A stretch of DNA of 64,000 bases, from NCBI RefSeq assembly GCF_027922005.1, contig NZ_BSEV01000007.1, positions 1 to 64,000 on the forward strand. Reading direction: 5' to 3'. A program made the position numbers and the translations under genes. Positions 18,750-26,770 of the stretch are shown in pieces (within the stretch, counting starts at the first letter, position 1; each line of letters begins with the position of its first letter). The notes under the pieces were generated by a model. That model ran no database searches, was not told the origin of the DNA, and saw only the letters and a program-made list of their open reading frames with translations. Source of the stretch: Streptosporangium carneum. Its GTDB lineage: Bacteria > Actinomycetota > Actinomycetes > Streptosporangiales > Streptosporangiaceae.

Positions 18750-18851
18750 GTGACCCTCCAGGGCATGCGTGTCAGGCCAGCCCTGACACGCTCTCCGGTG
18801 AGCCTAGGGTGTCAGGGGTAGCCTGACAAGCCCGCGCGGCCGGAGGGAGGC

Positions 18852-19610
18852 CTACCTGAGGGCGCCGGAGGACGGCGGCCGGTCCTGCAGCTGGCGGACG
18901 AGCTGCTCCCGGACCCGCCGGGTGTGCCTGCGGCTGACCGGCAGCGTCTCCGCGCCCACCCGCAGCGTCACCCGCCCGCCGTCGAAGTTCAGCTCGCTCA
19001 CGTGCCGCGCCGAGACCAGCGTGCTGCGGTGCACGCGGATGAAGCCCGACGCGGCCCAGCGCCGCTCGAGCGCGGCCAGGGACATGCGCACCAGGTAGTT
19101 GCCGTCGACGGTGTGCAGCCGCACGTAGTCGCCCTTCGCCTTGGCGAACCTGACCGTCTGCTGGGCCACGAACCGGGTCCGGCCGCCCAGCTCGACCGGG
19201 ATGACGTCTTCGAGCTCCGGCTCGCCGGTCGCGGACGCCGCGCACTCGAGGCGGCGTACGGCCTCCGCGAGACGGTCGGGCCTGACGGGCTTGAGCAGGT
19301 AGTCGACGGCCTGCAGCTCGAAGGCCTGGACCGCGCAGTCCTCGTGGGCGGTGACGAACACCAGCCGGGGAGGGTTGGGGAAGCCGCCGATGAGGCGGGC
19401 CAGGTCGAGGCCGTCGAGGCCGGGCATCCGGATGTCGAGGAAGACGCCGTCGAGCCGCTCGCCCGCCCCGATCATCTGCACCAGGTCCTGCAGCGCGTTC
19501 ACTCCGCCCGAGGCGGTGGAGACGTGCTCGATGCGGGGGTCCTGGCGCAGGAGGTAGGCCAGCTCCTCCAGCGCGGGGACCTCGTCGTCGACGGCCAGGA
19601 CTCGCAACAT
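18852..19610 (-). CDS. LytTR-family response regulator
   Basis: 252-residue regulator with a receiver domain (DD at 8-9, phospho-acceptor Asp59 in FLDIRMPG, then VTAHED and LLKPVRPD) and a C-terminal LytTR DNA-binding domain (about 150-250, with VRLHTVDGNYLVRMSLAALE and GFIRVHRSTLVSARHV). The ATG at 19610 places the receiver at the N-terminus; a GTG ten codons earlier also opens the frame. It pairs with the histidine kinase gene immediately upstream. The stimulus is unknown. Confidence 0.9.
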   Translation of the reverse strand: MLRVLAVDDEVPALEELAYLLRQDPRIEHVSTASGGVNALQDLVQMIGAGERLDGVFLDIRMPGLDGLDLARLIGGFPNPPRLVFVTAHEDCAVQAFELQAVDYLLKPVRPDRLAEAVRRLECAASATGEPELEDVIPVELGGRTRFVAQQTVRFAKAKGDYVRLHTVDGNYLVRMSLAALERRWAASGFIRVHRSTLVSARHVSELNFDGGRVTLRVGAETLPVSRRHTRRVREQLVRQLQDRPPSSGALR

Positions 19611-19688
19611 GGCCCCACGCTGCCCGCAAACCACTCCCACCGCAAGGGGCAGGTCAACTTCACGTAAAGATATGACTACAAATAGCTA

Positions 19689-20870
19689 TCACCGGGAGGA
19701 GAGCTTGGGCAGGCGCAGCCGCACCCTGGTGCCCGCGCCGGGCGCGGTCTCCACCACCAGCCCGTAGTCCTCGCCGTAGATGTGACGCAGCCGCACGTCC
19801 ACGTTCGCCAGGCCTATCCCGCCCTCGCCCCGCTCGCCGCGCGAGTCGTCGCCGAGCAGCAGCCTGGCCCGCTCGGGGTCCATGCCCAGCCCGTCGTCCT
19901 CCACGCTGACGTGGGCCTCGGGCCCGGCGTCCGAGACCAGCACCCGCACCTCGCCGCAACCGCCGGTGGTCCCCATGCCGTGCTTGATGGCGTTCTCGAC
20001 GAGCGGCTGCAGGCAGAGGAACGGCACCGGCACCGACAGCACCTCGGGGGCGACCCTGACGGTGAAGCGGAGCCGCTCGCCGAACCTGGCCCGTTCCAGG
20101 AGCAGGTAGCGGTCGACGCAGTGCAGCTCGTCGGCCAGGGTGGTGAAGTCCCGTTCGCGGCGCAGCGCGTATCTGGTGAAGTCGGCGAAGTCCATCAGCA
20201 GCTCGCGGGCCCGTTCCGGATCGGTGCGGACGAACGAGGCGATGGTGGTCAACGAGTTGTAGATGAAGTGCGGGGAGATCTGCGCGCGCAGCGCCCGCGT
20301 CTCCGCCTCCATCGCGCGCCGCCGCGAGGAGTCGAGCTCGGCCAGCTCCAGCTGGCAGGAGACCCAGCGGGCCACCTCGGTGACGGTCCTGACCAGCGCC
20401 GGGCCCACCTCGGTGTCGTAGGCGGCCAGCGCGCCGACCACCCGCCCGTCCACGGTGAGCGGGACCACCACCGCCCCCCTGATCGCGCATCCCGGCGTGT
20501 CGCAGGCGAGGGTGTGCCCGGTCACCACGCGCGGCCTGCCGGAGGACAGGACGGCGCGGGCGTGGCCGTGGGCGTGGTCTCGGTGGCAGTCCGCCTCCCC
20601 GTCCCAGGCGAGCACGCCGTCGGCGTCCGTCACCGCGATCGCGTCCGCGCCCAGCAGCGCGCGCAGGTGACGGACGGCCTTGCGGGCGGAGTCGCGTGTC
20701 AGGCCCGCGCGCAGGGACGGAGCCGCCAGCGCGGCGACGTGCAGGGTGGCGAAGGTGGCCTCGTCCGGCAGGCCGCCCAGGTGGCGGGAGGGAACAGGAC
20801 GTCGCCCTGGCACAACGAACCCCAGGAGCGTCCTGACGGCGCACAGGAGCGCCCAGACACTGGTCGACAT
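19689..20870 (-). CDS. LytS-type sensor histidine kinase
   Basis: 393-residue kinase. The N-terminus contains one hydrophobic stretch. A GAF-like domain follows at about 40-165 (ADAIAVTDADGVLAWDG, GAVVVPLTVDGRVVGALAAYD). The His-kinase domain of the LytS type has ISPHFIYNSLTTIASF with the phospho-histidine, and then an ATPase domain with LVENAIKHGM and GIGLANVDVRLRHIYG. ATG at 20870 is preferred to TTG at 20888. It forms a two-component pair with the LytTR regulator 78 nt downstream. Confidence 0.88.
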   Translation of the reverse strand: MSTSVWALLCAVRTLLGFVVPGRRPVPSRHLGGLPDEATFATLHVAALAAPSLRAGLTRDSARKAVRHLRALLGADAIAVTDADGVLAWDGEADCHRDHAHGHARAVLSSGRPRVVTGHTLACDTPGCAIRGAVVVPLTVDGRVVGALAAYDTEVGPALVRTVTEVARWVSCQLELAELDSSRRRAMEAETRALRAQISPHFIYNSLTTIASFVRTDPERARELLMDFADFTRYALRRERDFTTLADELHCVDRYLLLERARFGERLRFTVRVAPEVLSVPVPFLCLQPLVENAIKHGMGTTGGCGEVRVLVSDAGPEAHVSVEDDGLGMDPERARLLLGDDSRGERGEGGIGLANVDVRLRHIYGEDYGLVVETAPGAGTRVRLRLPKLSSR

Positions 20871-20918
20871 GCGGGAAACCGTAGTCAACCCCGCCTGTCA
20901 ATCAGGCAAGAACGCCGA

Positions 20919-21584
20919 TCACGGCGGCCCTTCACCCGGTTCCTCCTGATAGGAGTAGCGCTGCTCACGCCAGGGGTCGGCGATGTTGTGATAGCCGCGC
21001 TCCTCCCAGAAGCCACGCCTGTCCTCCACGAGGTACTCCACGGCGCGCACCCACTTGACGCTCTTCCAGGCGTAGAGGTGGGGGACGACGACCCGGACGG
21101 GAAACCCGCGCTCGGGGGCGATGGGCCTGTCGTCCAGTTCCAGGGCGAACAGCGTGTGGGGGCGGGCGAAGTCGCTCATCCGCACGTTGGCGCTGTAGCC
21201 GTACTCGGCCCAGATCATGACGTGCTTGACCTCCGGGGCGGGAGGGGCCAGCTCCATCAGCGTCGCGGCCGAGACCCCGCGCCATTCGTTCCCCATGATC
21301 GAGAACTTGGTGACGCAGTGGAAGTCCGCGATGACCGTGGTGCGCGGCAGGTCGGAGAACTGCTGCCACGTGAAGCTGTGCGACTCGCCGGAGGCCGTCG
21401 CCCCCATGACCTGGAACTGCCACGTCGCGGGGCGGAACGTCGGCACCCGCCCATAGTGGATCACCGGCCGTCCCCTGGGGACGTACTGGCCAGGAGGCAG
21501 GCGGGTCTCCTCCTGTGGAGGTCCGGACTGCTCCACCATCACTCCCCTCGCCGGTTCCCCGATCACACTGGGCAATCCTGCCAT
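20919..21584 (-). CDS. Molybdopterin-dependent oxidoreductase of the sulfite oxidase fold
   Basis: About 221 residues, comprising only the SUOX molybdopterin-binding domain. The conserved cysteine that ligates molybdenum is in DFHCVTKFS, and other family segments are WQFQVMGATASG, RGVSAATLMELA, FALELDDRPIAPERGFPVRV and YAWKSVKWVRAVEY. There is no signal peptide or haem domain, so it is probably a cytosolic YedY/SUOX-like reductase or oxidase of unknown substrate. Start is uncertain: ATG at 21584, or ATG at 21539 with a close GGGAG. Confidence 0.85.
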   Translation of the reverse strand: MAGLPSVIGEPARGVMVEQSGPPQEETRLPPGQYVPRGRPVIHYGRVPTFRPATWQFQVMGATASGESHSFTWQQFSDLPRTTVIADFHCVTKFSIMGNEWRGVSAATLMELAPPAPEVKHVMIWAEYGYSANVRMSDFARPHTLFALELDDRPIAPERGFPVRVVVPHLYAWKSVKWVRAVEYLVEDRRGFWEERGYHNIADPWREQRYSYQEEPGEGPP

Positions 21585-21686
21585 CGTGTGTCCGCCGCCG
21601 TCGCGGCGGCCACCTGCTAACGCGCTTCGCCGCACACGCGCCGTGGCGGTCCCGCCCCGGATCACCGGCGTGTCTCACCGGTGCGC

Positions 21687-21692
21687 TACTAT
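21687..21692 (+). promoter_or_regulatory. -10 box of the DAHP synthase leader (TACTAT)
   Basis: TACTAT is followed by 8 nt and the ATG of the aromatic leader peptide. The leader is therefore probably translated from the first nucleotide of the transcript, without a ribosome-binding site. Confidence 0.6.
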
Positions 21693-21700
21693 TGCCCGCG

Positions 21701-21775
21701 ATGCGTACTGCGTTCTGGTTTTGGTATGGCGACGGACCCGTGGGTCGGACCGTTCGCCTCCAGATGCTGCGCTGA
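21701..21775 (+). CDS. Aromatic amino acid attenuator leader peptide
   Basis: A 24-codon ORF whose residues 5-9 are Phe-Trp-Phe-Trp-Tyr, the three end products of the shikimate pathway. It precedes a perfect terminator hairpin and the DAHP synthase gene. A ribosome stalling on these codons when aromatic aminoacyl-tRNA is scarce would change RNA folding and permit read-through. CGGACCC (21733-21739) inside the leader can pair with GGGTCCG (21800-21806), disrupting the terminator. Similar leaders are known before DAHP synthase genes in actinobacteria. Confidence 0.88.
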   Translation: MRTAFWFWYGDGPVGRTVRLQMLR

Positions 21776-21785
21776 CAGCCTGGCG

Positions 21786-21836
21786 AACGAGAAGGCCCCG
21801 GGTCCGGATTACGGACTCGGGGCCTTCTCGTTTTTC
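21786..21836 (+). terminator. Transcription attenuator hairpin of the DAHP synthase gene
   Basis: AACGAGAAGGCCCCG (21786-21800) pairs perfectly over 15 bp with CGGGGCCTTCTCGTT (21818-21832). A further GTCCG/CGGAC helix forms inside the loop, and a short U-run (GTTTTT) follows. It is a strong intrinsic terminator located 10 nt after the leader peptide stop and about 85 nt before the structural gene. Confidence 0.9.
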
Positions 21837-21917
21837 ACGGGCCTTCCACCGAAGCGCCCAACCCCCAGCACCACCCAGCACCGAACCACCTGACCACCGA
21901 AGCATCGAAGGAGAGAC

Positions 21918-22955
21918 ATGGTCATCGTCATGGGTCCCGACGCCACGCAGGGCGACGTCGAGGCGATCGTGGAGATCATCGGCACGGCGGGCGGCGACGC
22001 GTTCGTCAGCCGGGGCGTGAGCCGCACGATCATCGGCCTGGTGGGCGACGTGGCTCAGTTCAGCACCCTCAACCTGGGCGGCATGCGCGGAGTCGCCGAC
22101 GTGATCCGGGTGACGGCCCCCTACAAGCTGGTGAGCCGGGACAACCATCCCGAGCGGTCCACGATCAGAGTCGGCGGCGTGCCGATCGGCCCGGGCACGG
22201 TCACCCTGATCGCGGGGCCGTGCGCGGTCGAGACGCCGCAGCAGACCCTCCAGGCGGCCGAGATGGCCAAGGCCGCGGGGGCCACCCTGCTGCGAGGCGG
22301 CGCGTACAAGCCCCGCACCTCCCCCTACGCCTTCCAGGGACTGGGCGAGGCGGGGCTGCGCATCCTCGCCGACGTGCGCGAGCAGACCGGCCTGCCCGTC
22401 GTGACCGAGGTCGTGGACGCCCACGACGTCGAACTGGTCGCCTCGTACGCGGACATGCTGCAGATCGGCACCCGCAACGCGCAGAACTTCGCGCTGCTGC
22501 AGGCGGTCGGCGGGATCGGCAAGCCGGTCATGCTCAAGCGCGGCATGAACGCCACCATCGAGGAGTGGCTGATGGCGGCCGAGTACATCGCCCAGCGCGG
22601 CAACCTCGACATCGTGCTGTGCGAGCGCGGCATCCGGACCTTCGAGACCGCGACCCGCAACACCCTCGACGTCTCGGCGGTCCCCGTCGCCCAGCGTCTG
22701 TCGCACCTGCCGGTGATCATCGACCCGTCCCACTCCGGCGGTCACCGCGACCTGGTCCTCCCGCTGACCCGCGCCGCCATCGCCGTCGGCGCGGACGGCG
22801 TGATCATCGACGTCCACCCGCAGCCGGAGCAGGCCCTCTGCGACGGTCCCCAGGCTCTGGTCGACGGCGACCTGGAGGAGCTCGCCGACGTGATGCGCCG
22901 CTTCCCCGCACTGCTCGGCAAGACCGCGACCGGCGAGGCCCTGGCCTCCGCCTGA
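21918..22955 (+). CDS. aroF: 3-deoxy-7-phosphoheptulonate synthase (DAHP synthase), type I beta
   Basis: First enzyme of the shikimate pathway, condensing phosphoenolpyruvate and erythrose 4-phosphate. The 345 residues include an N-terminal ACT-like/ferredoxin-like regulatory domain (about 1-70) and a catalytic barrel with IAGPCAVETPQQ, LLRGGAYKPRTSPYAFQG, QIGTRNAQNF, VMLKRGMNATIEEW, LCERGIRTFE and IIDPSHSGGHR. This is the Bacillus/Thermotoga class, not the type II enzyme found at the corresponding mycobacterial locus. GGAGAG lies before the ATG. Expression is set by the attenuator upstream, and the N-terminal domain suggests allosteric inhibition as well. Confidence 0.95.
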   Translation: MVIVMGPDATQGDVEAIVEIIGTAGGDAFVSRGVSRTIIGLVGDVAQFSTLNLGGMRGVADVIRVTAPYKLVSRDNHPERSTIRVGGVPIGPGTVTLIAGPCAVETPQQTLQAAEMAKAAGATLLRGGAYKPRTSPYAFQGLGEAGLRILADVREQTGLPVVTEVVDAHDVELVASYADMLQIGTRNAQNFALLQAVGGIGKPVMLKRGMNATIEEWLMAAEYIAQRGNLDIVLCERGIRTFETATRNTLDVSAVPVAQRLSHLPVIIDPSHSGGHRDLVLPLTRAAIAVGADGVIIDVHPQPEQALCDGPQALVDGDLEELADVMRRFPALLGKTATGEALASA

Positions 22956-23037
22956 CCCTCGCCGCGCACGACCCCGCCCCACCGGCCGCGGGCGTCCGTG
23001 TCACGTGAGCACGGCACGCCCCACAGGCCACACACCC

Positions 23038-23067
23038 TACTCACGAGTAATACCGTACTCATGAGTA
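23038..23067. promoter_or_regulatory. Two tandem 12-bp palindromes upstream of a YiaAB-type gene
   Basis: TACTCACGAGTA (23038-23049) and TACTCATGAGTA (23056-23067) are near-perfect and perfect palindromes repeating with an 18-bp period; each is followed by AT. The arrangement looks like a double operator for a dimeric regulator such as TetR or MarR. They sit between the DAHP synthase stop and the next start codon, about 55 bp before it. No regulator gene lies next to them. Confidence 0.55.
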
Positions 23068-23120
23068 ATTAAGTAGGAGAGCTCAGGCGCGACGCCTGGC
23101 GGAGGATGGATCGTGGCGGT

Positions 23121-23405
23121 ATGACCAAAGCGATCCATCCGAGGCACACCGGCGCCTTCTACTTCCAGTCGATCGTGTCCTTCGGCGTCTCCGTCTCGGC
23201 GGTCACCCTGGGGCTCGTCTATCTTCCGGTCGAGACCTGGGTGCGCGCCTTCCTGGCCATCGGCGTCCTCTACGTCGTCACCTCGACCTTCACCCTGGCC
23301 AAGTGCGTCCGCGACCGTCAGGAGCTCACCGACGTCGCCACCCGCGTCGACCAGGCGCGCCTGGAGAAGCTCCTGTCCGAGCACGACCCCTTCAAGGTCG
23401 ACTGA
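23121..23405 (+). CDS. YiaA/YiaB-type small membrane protein
   Basis: 94-residue protein with two predicted membrane helices (about 10-32 and 38-60), matching the YiaA/YiaB two-helix domain: FYFQSIVSFGVSVSAVTLG and AFLAIGVLYVVTSTFTLAKC. A charged cytosolic tail follows. The ATG at 23121 gives the usual MTK-type N-terminus; another ATG at 23106 follows immediately after GGAGG and is too close to use it well. Function unknown. The tandem palindromes upstream suggest it is a regulated gene. Confidence 0.78.
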   Translation: MTKAIHPRHTGAFYFQSIVSFGVSVSAVTLGLVYLPVETWVRAFLAIGVLYVVTSTFTLAKCVRDRQELTDVATRVDQARLEKLLSEHDPFKVD

Positions 23406-23521
23406 CGCCGGGCGGGGCCCGCCCCAGGAGGCGGGCCCCGCCGGGACAGCGCTCAGAGACAGCGCTCAGGGACAGGGACAGGGCCCGGGGAGAGGGCCCA
23501 GCGAGAGTGCCCGGGGCGCGC

Positions 23522-24724
23522 TCAGCCCTCCAGCTTGTACTCCTGGAGGGAGCCGGCCAGCTGGACGGCGAGCTCTTCTGCGTCGAGGCGCCTCTCGATC
23601 TGCTTCAGATCGGCGATCTTCGCGGCGGTCTCCGCCCTGCGGGGGGCCAGGAGGGTGCAGCAGTCCTCGTCGGGGAGCTCGGAGATCTCCAGCGTGCCGA
23701 TGCGGCGCGCCTCCGCCATGATCTCGGTCTTGTCCAGGCCGATGAGCGGGCGCAGGATCGGCAGGTCGACCGCGTCGTCCTGGGCGGTGATGTTCTGCAG
23801 GGTCTGGGAGGAGACCTGGCCCAGGGAGTCGCCGGTGATCAGCGCACCGGCCCTGAGGCGGCGGGCGACCTCCTCCGCGGTCTTGAGCATCAGGCGTCGC
23901 TGGGCGATGACCGCGAGCCGGTCCTGACCCGAGGCCTTGATGGACTGCTGGGCCTTGCCGAACGGGACGACCCAGAGGCGGGACCTGCCCTGGAACTTGT
24001 CCAGCGCCTTGACCAGGGCGTACGCCTTGTAGATGGACTCCGAGGTGGTGAACGGGATGCCCGAGAAGTGCAGGAAGTCGACCCGCAGGCCCCGGCGCAT
24101 CATCCGGTAGGCGGCCACGGGCGAGTCGATGCCGCCCGACATCAGGACCAGCCCGCGGCCGCTGGTGCCGACCGGCAGGCCGCCCTGACCCGGCTGCCCC
24201 CCGGTGAAGACGAAGACCTCGTCGCGGTCCACCTCGATGGAGACCACCAGCTCGGGGTTCTTCAGATCGACCGGCAGGCCGTAGATGTCGTTCAGCTCGC
24301 CGCCGACGGAGCGGTCGAGCTGCATCGAGGTCAGCGGGAAGCGCTTGTCGCGGCGGCGGGAGCGGACCGCGAAGGAGACGCCTCGCCTGACGTCCTCCCG
24401 GTCGGCCAGCAGTTCGATCGCGGCCTTGGTCACCGCGGAGGGGTCCTTGGCGACCCGCCACGCCCTGTGGATCCAGACCAGGCCGGGAACGTGGCCGACG
24501 CGCTCGGCGACCGCGTCCGCGCGCTCCACGCCGGAGCCCTCGGGAAGGAAGAGCGCGATGACGCCGTGACGCTGCCGCAGGTCCACCTTGAAGTCCAGGT
24601 CCTTGACGGCGGCCTTGATGTTGGCCTGCAGGCTGCGTTCGAAGAGCTCGCGGTTGTTTCCCTTGAGGACGACCTCGCCCAGTTTGAGCAGAACGCAGGG
24701 CTCGCCCAAGGCGGACATGGTCAT
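23522..24724 (-). CDS. thiI: tRNA 4-thiouridine sulfurtransferase ThiI
   Basis: 400-residue enzyme adenylating U8 of tRNA before sulfur insertion. The N-terminal NFLD/THUMP domains cover about 1-170, and the PP-loop domain carries SGGIDSPVAAYRMM for ATP binding. GDSLGQVSSQTLQN and PLIGLDKTEI follow. It stops where the PP-loop domain ends, so the C-terminal rhodanese domain of the E. coli protein is absent; another sulfur donor must act. ATG at 24724 has GGAGG 7 nt upstream. Confidence 0.93.
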   Translation of the reverse strand: MTMSALGEPCVLLKLGEVVLKGNNRELFERSLQANIKAAVKDLDFKVDLRQRHGVIALFLPEGSGVERADAVAERVGHVPGLVWIHRAWRVAKDPSAVTKAAIELLADREDVRRGVSFAVRSRRRDKRFPLTSMQLDRSVGGELNDIYGLPVDLKNPELVVSIEVDRDEVFVFTGGQPGQGGLPVGTSGRGLVLMSGGIDSPVAAYRMMRRGLRVDFLHFSGIPFTTSESIYKAYALVKALDKFQGRSRLWVVPFGKAQQSIKASGQDRLAVIAQRRLMLKTAEEVARRLRAGALITGDSLGQVSSQTLQNITAQDDAVDLPILRPLIGLDKTEIMAEARRIGTLEISELPDEDCCTLLAPRRAETAAKIADLKQIERRLDAEELAVQLAGSLQEYKLEG

Positions 24725-24878
24725 GGTGCAACCTCCGGTGGAGCTTCGAGGGGGAACATGGGGTGTGCGGCGCCGCCGTAGCGATGCCACGGCCGACGCG
24801 CACCGGGGACGGGGTGTCTTCCAGTGTCACGTGTGGGCGTGTGAGGACAATGCCTTGACCGTGTCACTTTAGTCGGCC

Positions 24879-25517
24879 CTATGACCCGTCCAGGCCTTGC
24901 TCGATGGCGTATCGGACGAGTTCCACGCGGTTGTGGAGCTGGAGCTTGTTCAACGTGTTCTGGACGTGATTCTGCACGGTCCGGTGGGACAGGACCAGAC
25001 GTTCGGCGATCTGCCGGTAGGACAGGCCCTTGGCGACCAGGCGGAGCACCTCGGTCTCCCGCTCGGTCAGACGGGGCCTGTCCACGGGGGCCGCCTGGGC
25101 CGCCAGCCTGCGGTACTCCCCCAGCACGAGCCCGGCGAGGCCGGGGGTGAAGACCGCGTCGCCCTCCGCGGTGCGCCTGACCGCTTCGAGGAACTCCTCC
25201 TTGCTCGCCGACTTCAGCAGATATCCGGACGCGCCTGCCTTGACCGCTTCCAGCACGTCCTCCTGCTCGCCGCTGGCCGACAGCACCAGCACCCGCGGCT
25301 GGGGGTCGTACGCGGCCAGCCGCCTGGCCACCTCGACCCCCGACAGGTCGGGCAGCCGCAGGTCCAGGACGACCAGCTCAGGCCTGACCGCGGCGGCCAC
25401 CCGGAGGGCCTGCCCGCCCTCGCCGACCGCCGCCACCACCTCGTATCCCGCCTCCCCGAGATCCCTGGCCACGCCGTCCCGCCACATCGGGTGGTCGTCC
25501 ACCACCATCACGCGCAT
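24879..25517 (-). CDS. NarL/FixJ-family response regulator
   Basis: 212-residue regulator with a receiver domain (DD at 7-8, phospho-acceptor Asp52 in VVLDLRLPD, LSASGEQEDV, GYLLKSASKEE) and a C-terminal LuxR helix-turn-helix (LTERETEVLRLVAKGLSYRQ, then HRTVQNHVQNTLNKL). It lies 9 nt after the histidine kinase gene on the same strand, so the two form an operon. Context suggests a MacR-like role. Target genes are not evident. Confidence 0.92.
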   Translation of the reverse strand: MRVMVVDDHPMWRDGVARDLGEAGYEVVAAVGEGGQALRVAAAVRPELVVLDLRLPDLSGVEVARRLAAYDPQPRVLVLSASGEQEDVLEAVKAGASGYLLKSASKEEFLEAVRRTAEGDAVFTPGLAGLVLGEYRRLAAQAAPVDRPRLTERETEVLRLVAKGLSYRQIAERLVLSHRTVQNHVQNTLNKLQLHNRVELVRYAIEQGLDGS

Positions 25518-25526
25518 CCGCCAAGC

Positions 25527-26648
25527 CTAGTGAGAGGCCAGGAGGACGGGAACGGACATCTCGATCTCCGTCCCCTCTCCCGGAGCGGACAGCACCGTGA
25601 CCGTGCCGCCCAGATCGGCGATGCGGCCCCTGATGGACTGGGCGACCCCGAGCCTCCCGGTCGCCGCGGCCTCCTCCAGGCGTCCTTCGGGGATGCCGGG
25701 CCCCTCGTCCCTGACGGTCACGATGACCGCGCCGCCGTCGCTCTCGGCGAAGACCCAGGCGGGCGCGTGCGGGCCGCAGTGCCTGGTCACGTTGTCCAGG
25801 GCCGCGCCGACCGCCGCGGCCATCTCCCCCGCCGTGGCCGCGGGCAGGGTCAGCGGGGTGGCGGGGACCGAGACGGTGACCGAGGCCGAGCCGTACACCT
25901 GGAGCAGGGTGCGCAGGTCGGCGGTCCCCGCGGCGGGCGGCTCGGGACGGAGCCTGACCAGCTCGCGCAGCGCGGCCTCCTGCTCGCCCGCGAGCCTGCC
26001 CAGCTCGGCCGCCTCACCGCCGATCTCCTGCCCCCGGCGCTGGACCAGGGCCAGCACCTGGAGCACCGAGTCGTGGATGTCCCTGGCGATCCGCTCCCGC
26101 TCCCGCCCCGCGACCTCGATCTCGATCGCCCGCTGGAGACGCGCCTCCGCCTGCCTGGCGAGCTTGGCGACGTGTCCGACCAGCACTCCCGCGAGGAAGA
26201 GCAGGACGGTCCCGTTGATCGGCAGGGTCTCGAACCTCATCCCGCGCACGCCGTGCAGCCACAGGTCGGCCAGCGAGACGATCAGGGCCGCCGCGGCCCC
26301 CACCCGCCGCCCGCCGTACACCCCCCACGCCAGTACGGCGCCGCCCATCCAGGTGCCGGTGACCGGCAGGCTGCCCACCCGGTAGGCGCCCTGCACCAGG
26401 GGGGTGGCCAGCAGGCAGCCCAGCGTCACGAGCATGTCCGCCATGAGCAGCGGCCAGCCGTGGAACTCCCTGTCGGAGTAGGCGAAGATCGTCGCCACCG
26501 TCCACAGCGCCATGAAACCGATCACCAGCCAGCCGGTGGCCGGATGGGCGTATCCGCCCGCGCGCAGCAGCAGAACCGTCGCGTACACCAGCGACGCGAC
26601 ACGGAAGACCGCGATGACCCGCCAGAACGGACCTTCGATCGCCGTCAC
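25527..26648 (-). CDS. MacS-like membrane sensor histidine kinase
   Basis: 373-residue kinase with five or six N-terminal membrane helices (about 12-160) and a NarX/DesK-type core: RERIARDIHDSVLQVLALV with the phospho-histidine, then an ATPase domain with AALDNVTRHCG and VRDEGPGIPEGRLEEA plus GRLGVAQSIRGRIADLGG. The layout matches the actinobacterial MacS (DUF5931) family. GTG at 26648 lies 7 nt after a TAGGGT -10 box. The N-terminus probably senses membrane or envelope state, by analogy only. Confidence 0.88.
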   Translation of the reverse strand: MTAIEGPFWRVIAVFRVASLVYATVLLLRAGGYAHPATGWLVIGFMALWTVATIFAYSDREFHGWPLLMADMLVTLGCLLATPLVQGAYRVGSLPVTGTWMGGAVLAWGVYGGRRVGAAAALIVSLADLWLHGVRGMRFETLPINGTVLLFLAGVLVGHVAKLARQAEARLQRAIEIEVAGRERERIARDIHDSVLQVLALVQRRGQEIGGEAAELGRLAGEQEAALRELVRLRPEPPAAGTADLRTLLQVYGSASVTVSVPATPLTLPAATAGEMAAAVGAALDNVTRHCGPHAPAWVFAESDGGAVIVTVRDEGPGIPEGRLEEAAATGRLGVAQSIRGRIADLGGTVTVLSAPGEGTEIEMSVPVLLASH

Positions 26649-26655
26649 GCCCCCG

Positions 26656-26661
26656 ACCCTA
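26656..26661 (-). promoter_or_regulatory. -10 box of leaderless kinase promoter (TAGGGT)
   Basis: On the minus strand TAGGGT is followed by 7 nt and the GTG start of the MacS-like kinase. No Shine-Dalgarno is seen, so a leaderless message is inferred. Confidence 0.5.
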
Positions 26662-26770
26662 CCGTCGCGCGCGGCGCCCCTCCTTCCCCATGCGTCACCC
26701 GCTTTTTCCCGATTGACGACCATTGACTGCCATAATTCACCAAATCACCCACTAACACAGAAATTGGACC

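Noticed and set aside
18120..18821. Plus-strand frame opposite the ClpX-type zinc-finger gene
   Set aside because: Composition is Arg/Pro/Gly-rich without any motif, and the opposite strand has a clear zinc finger.
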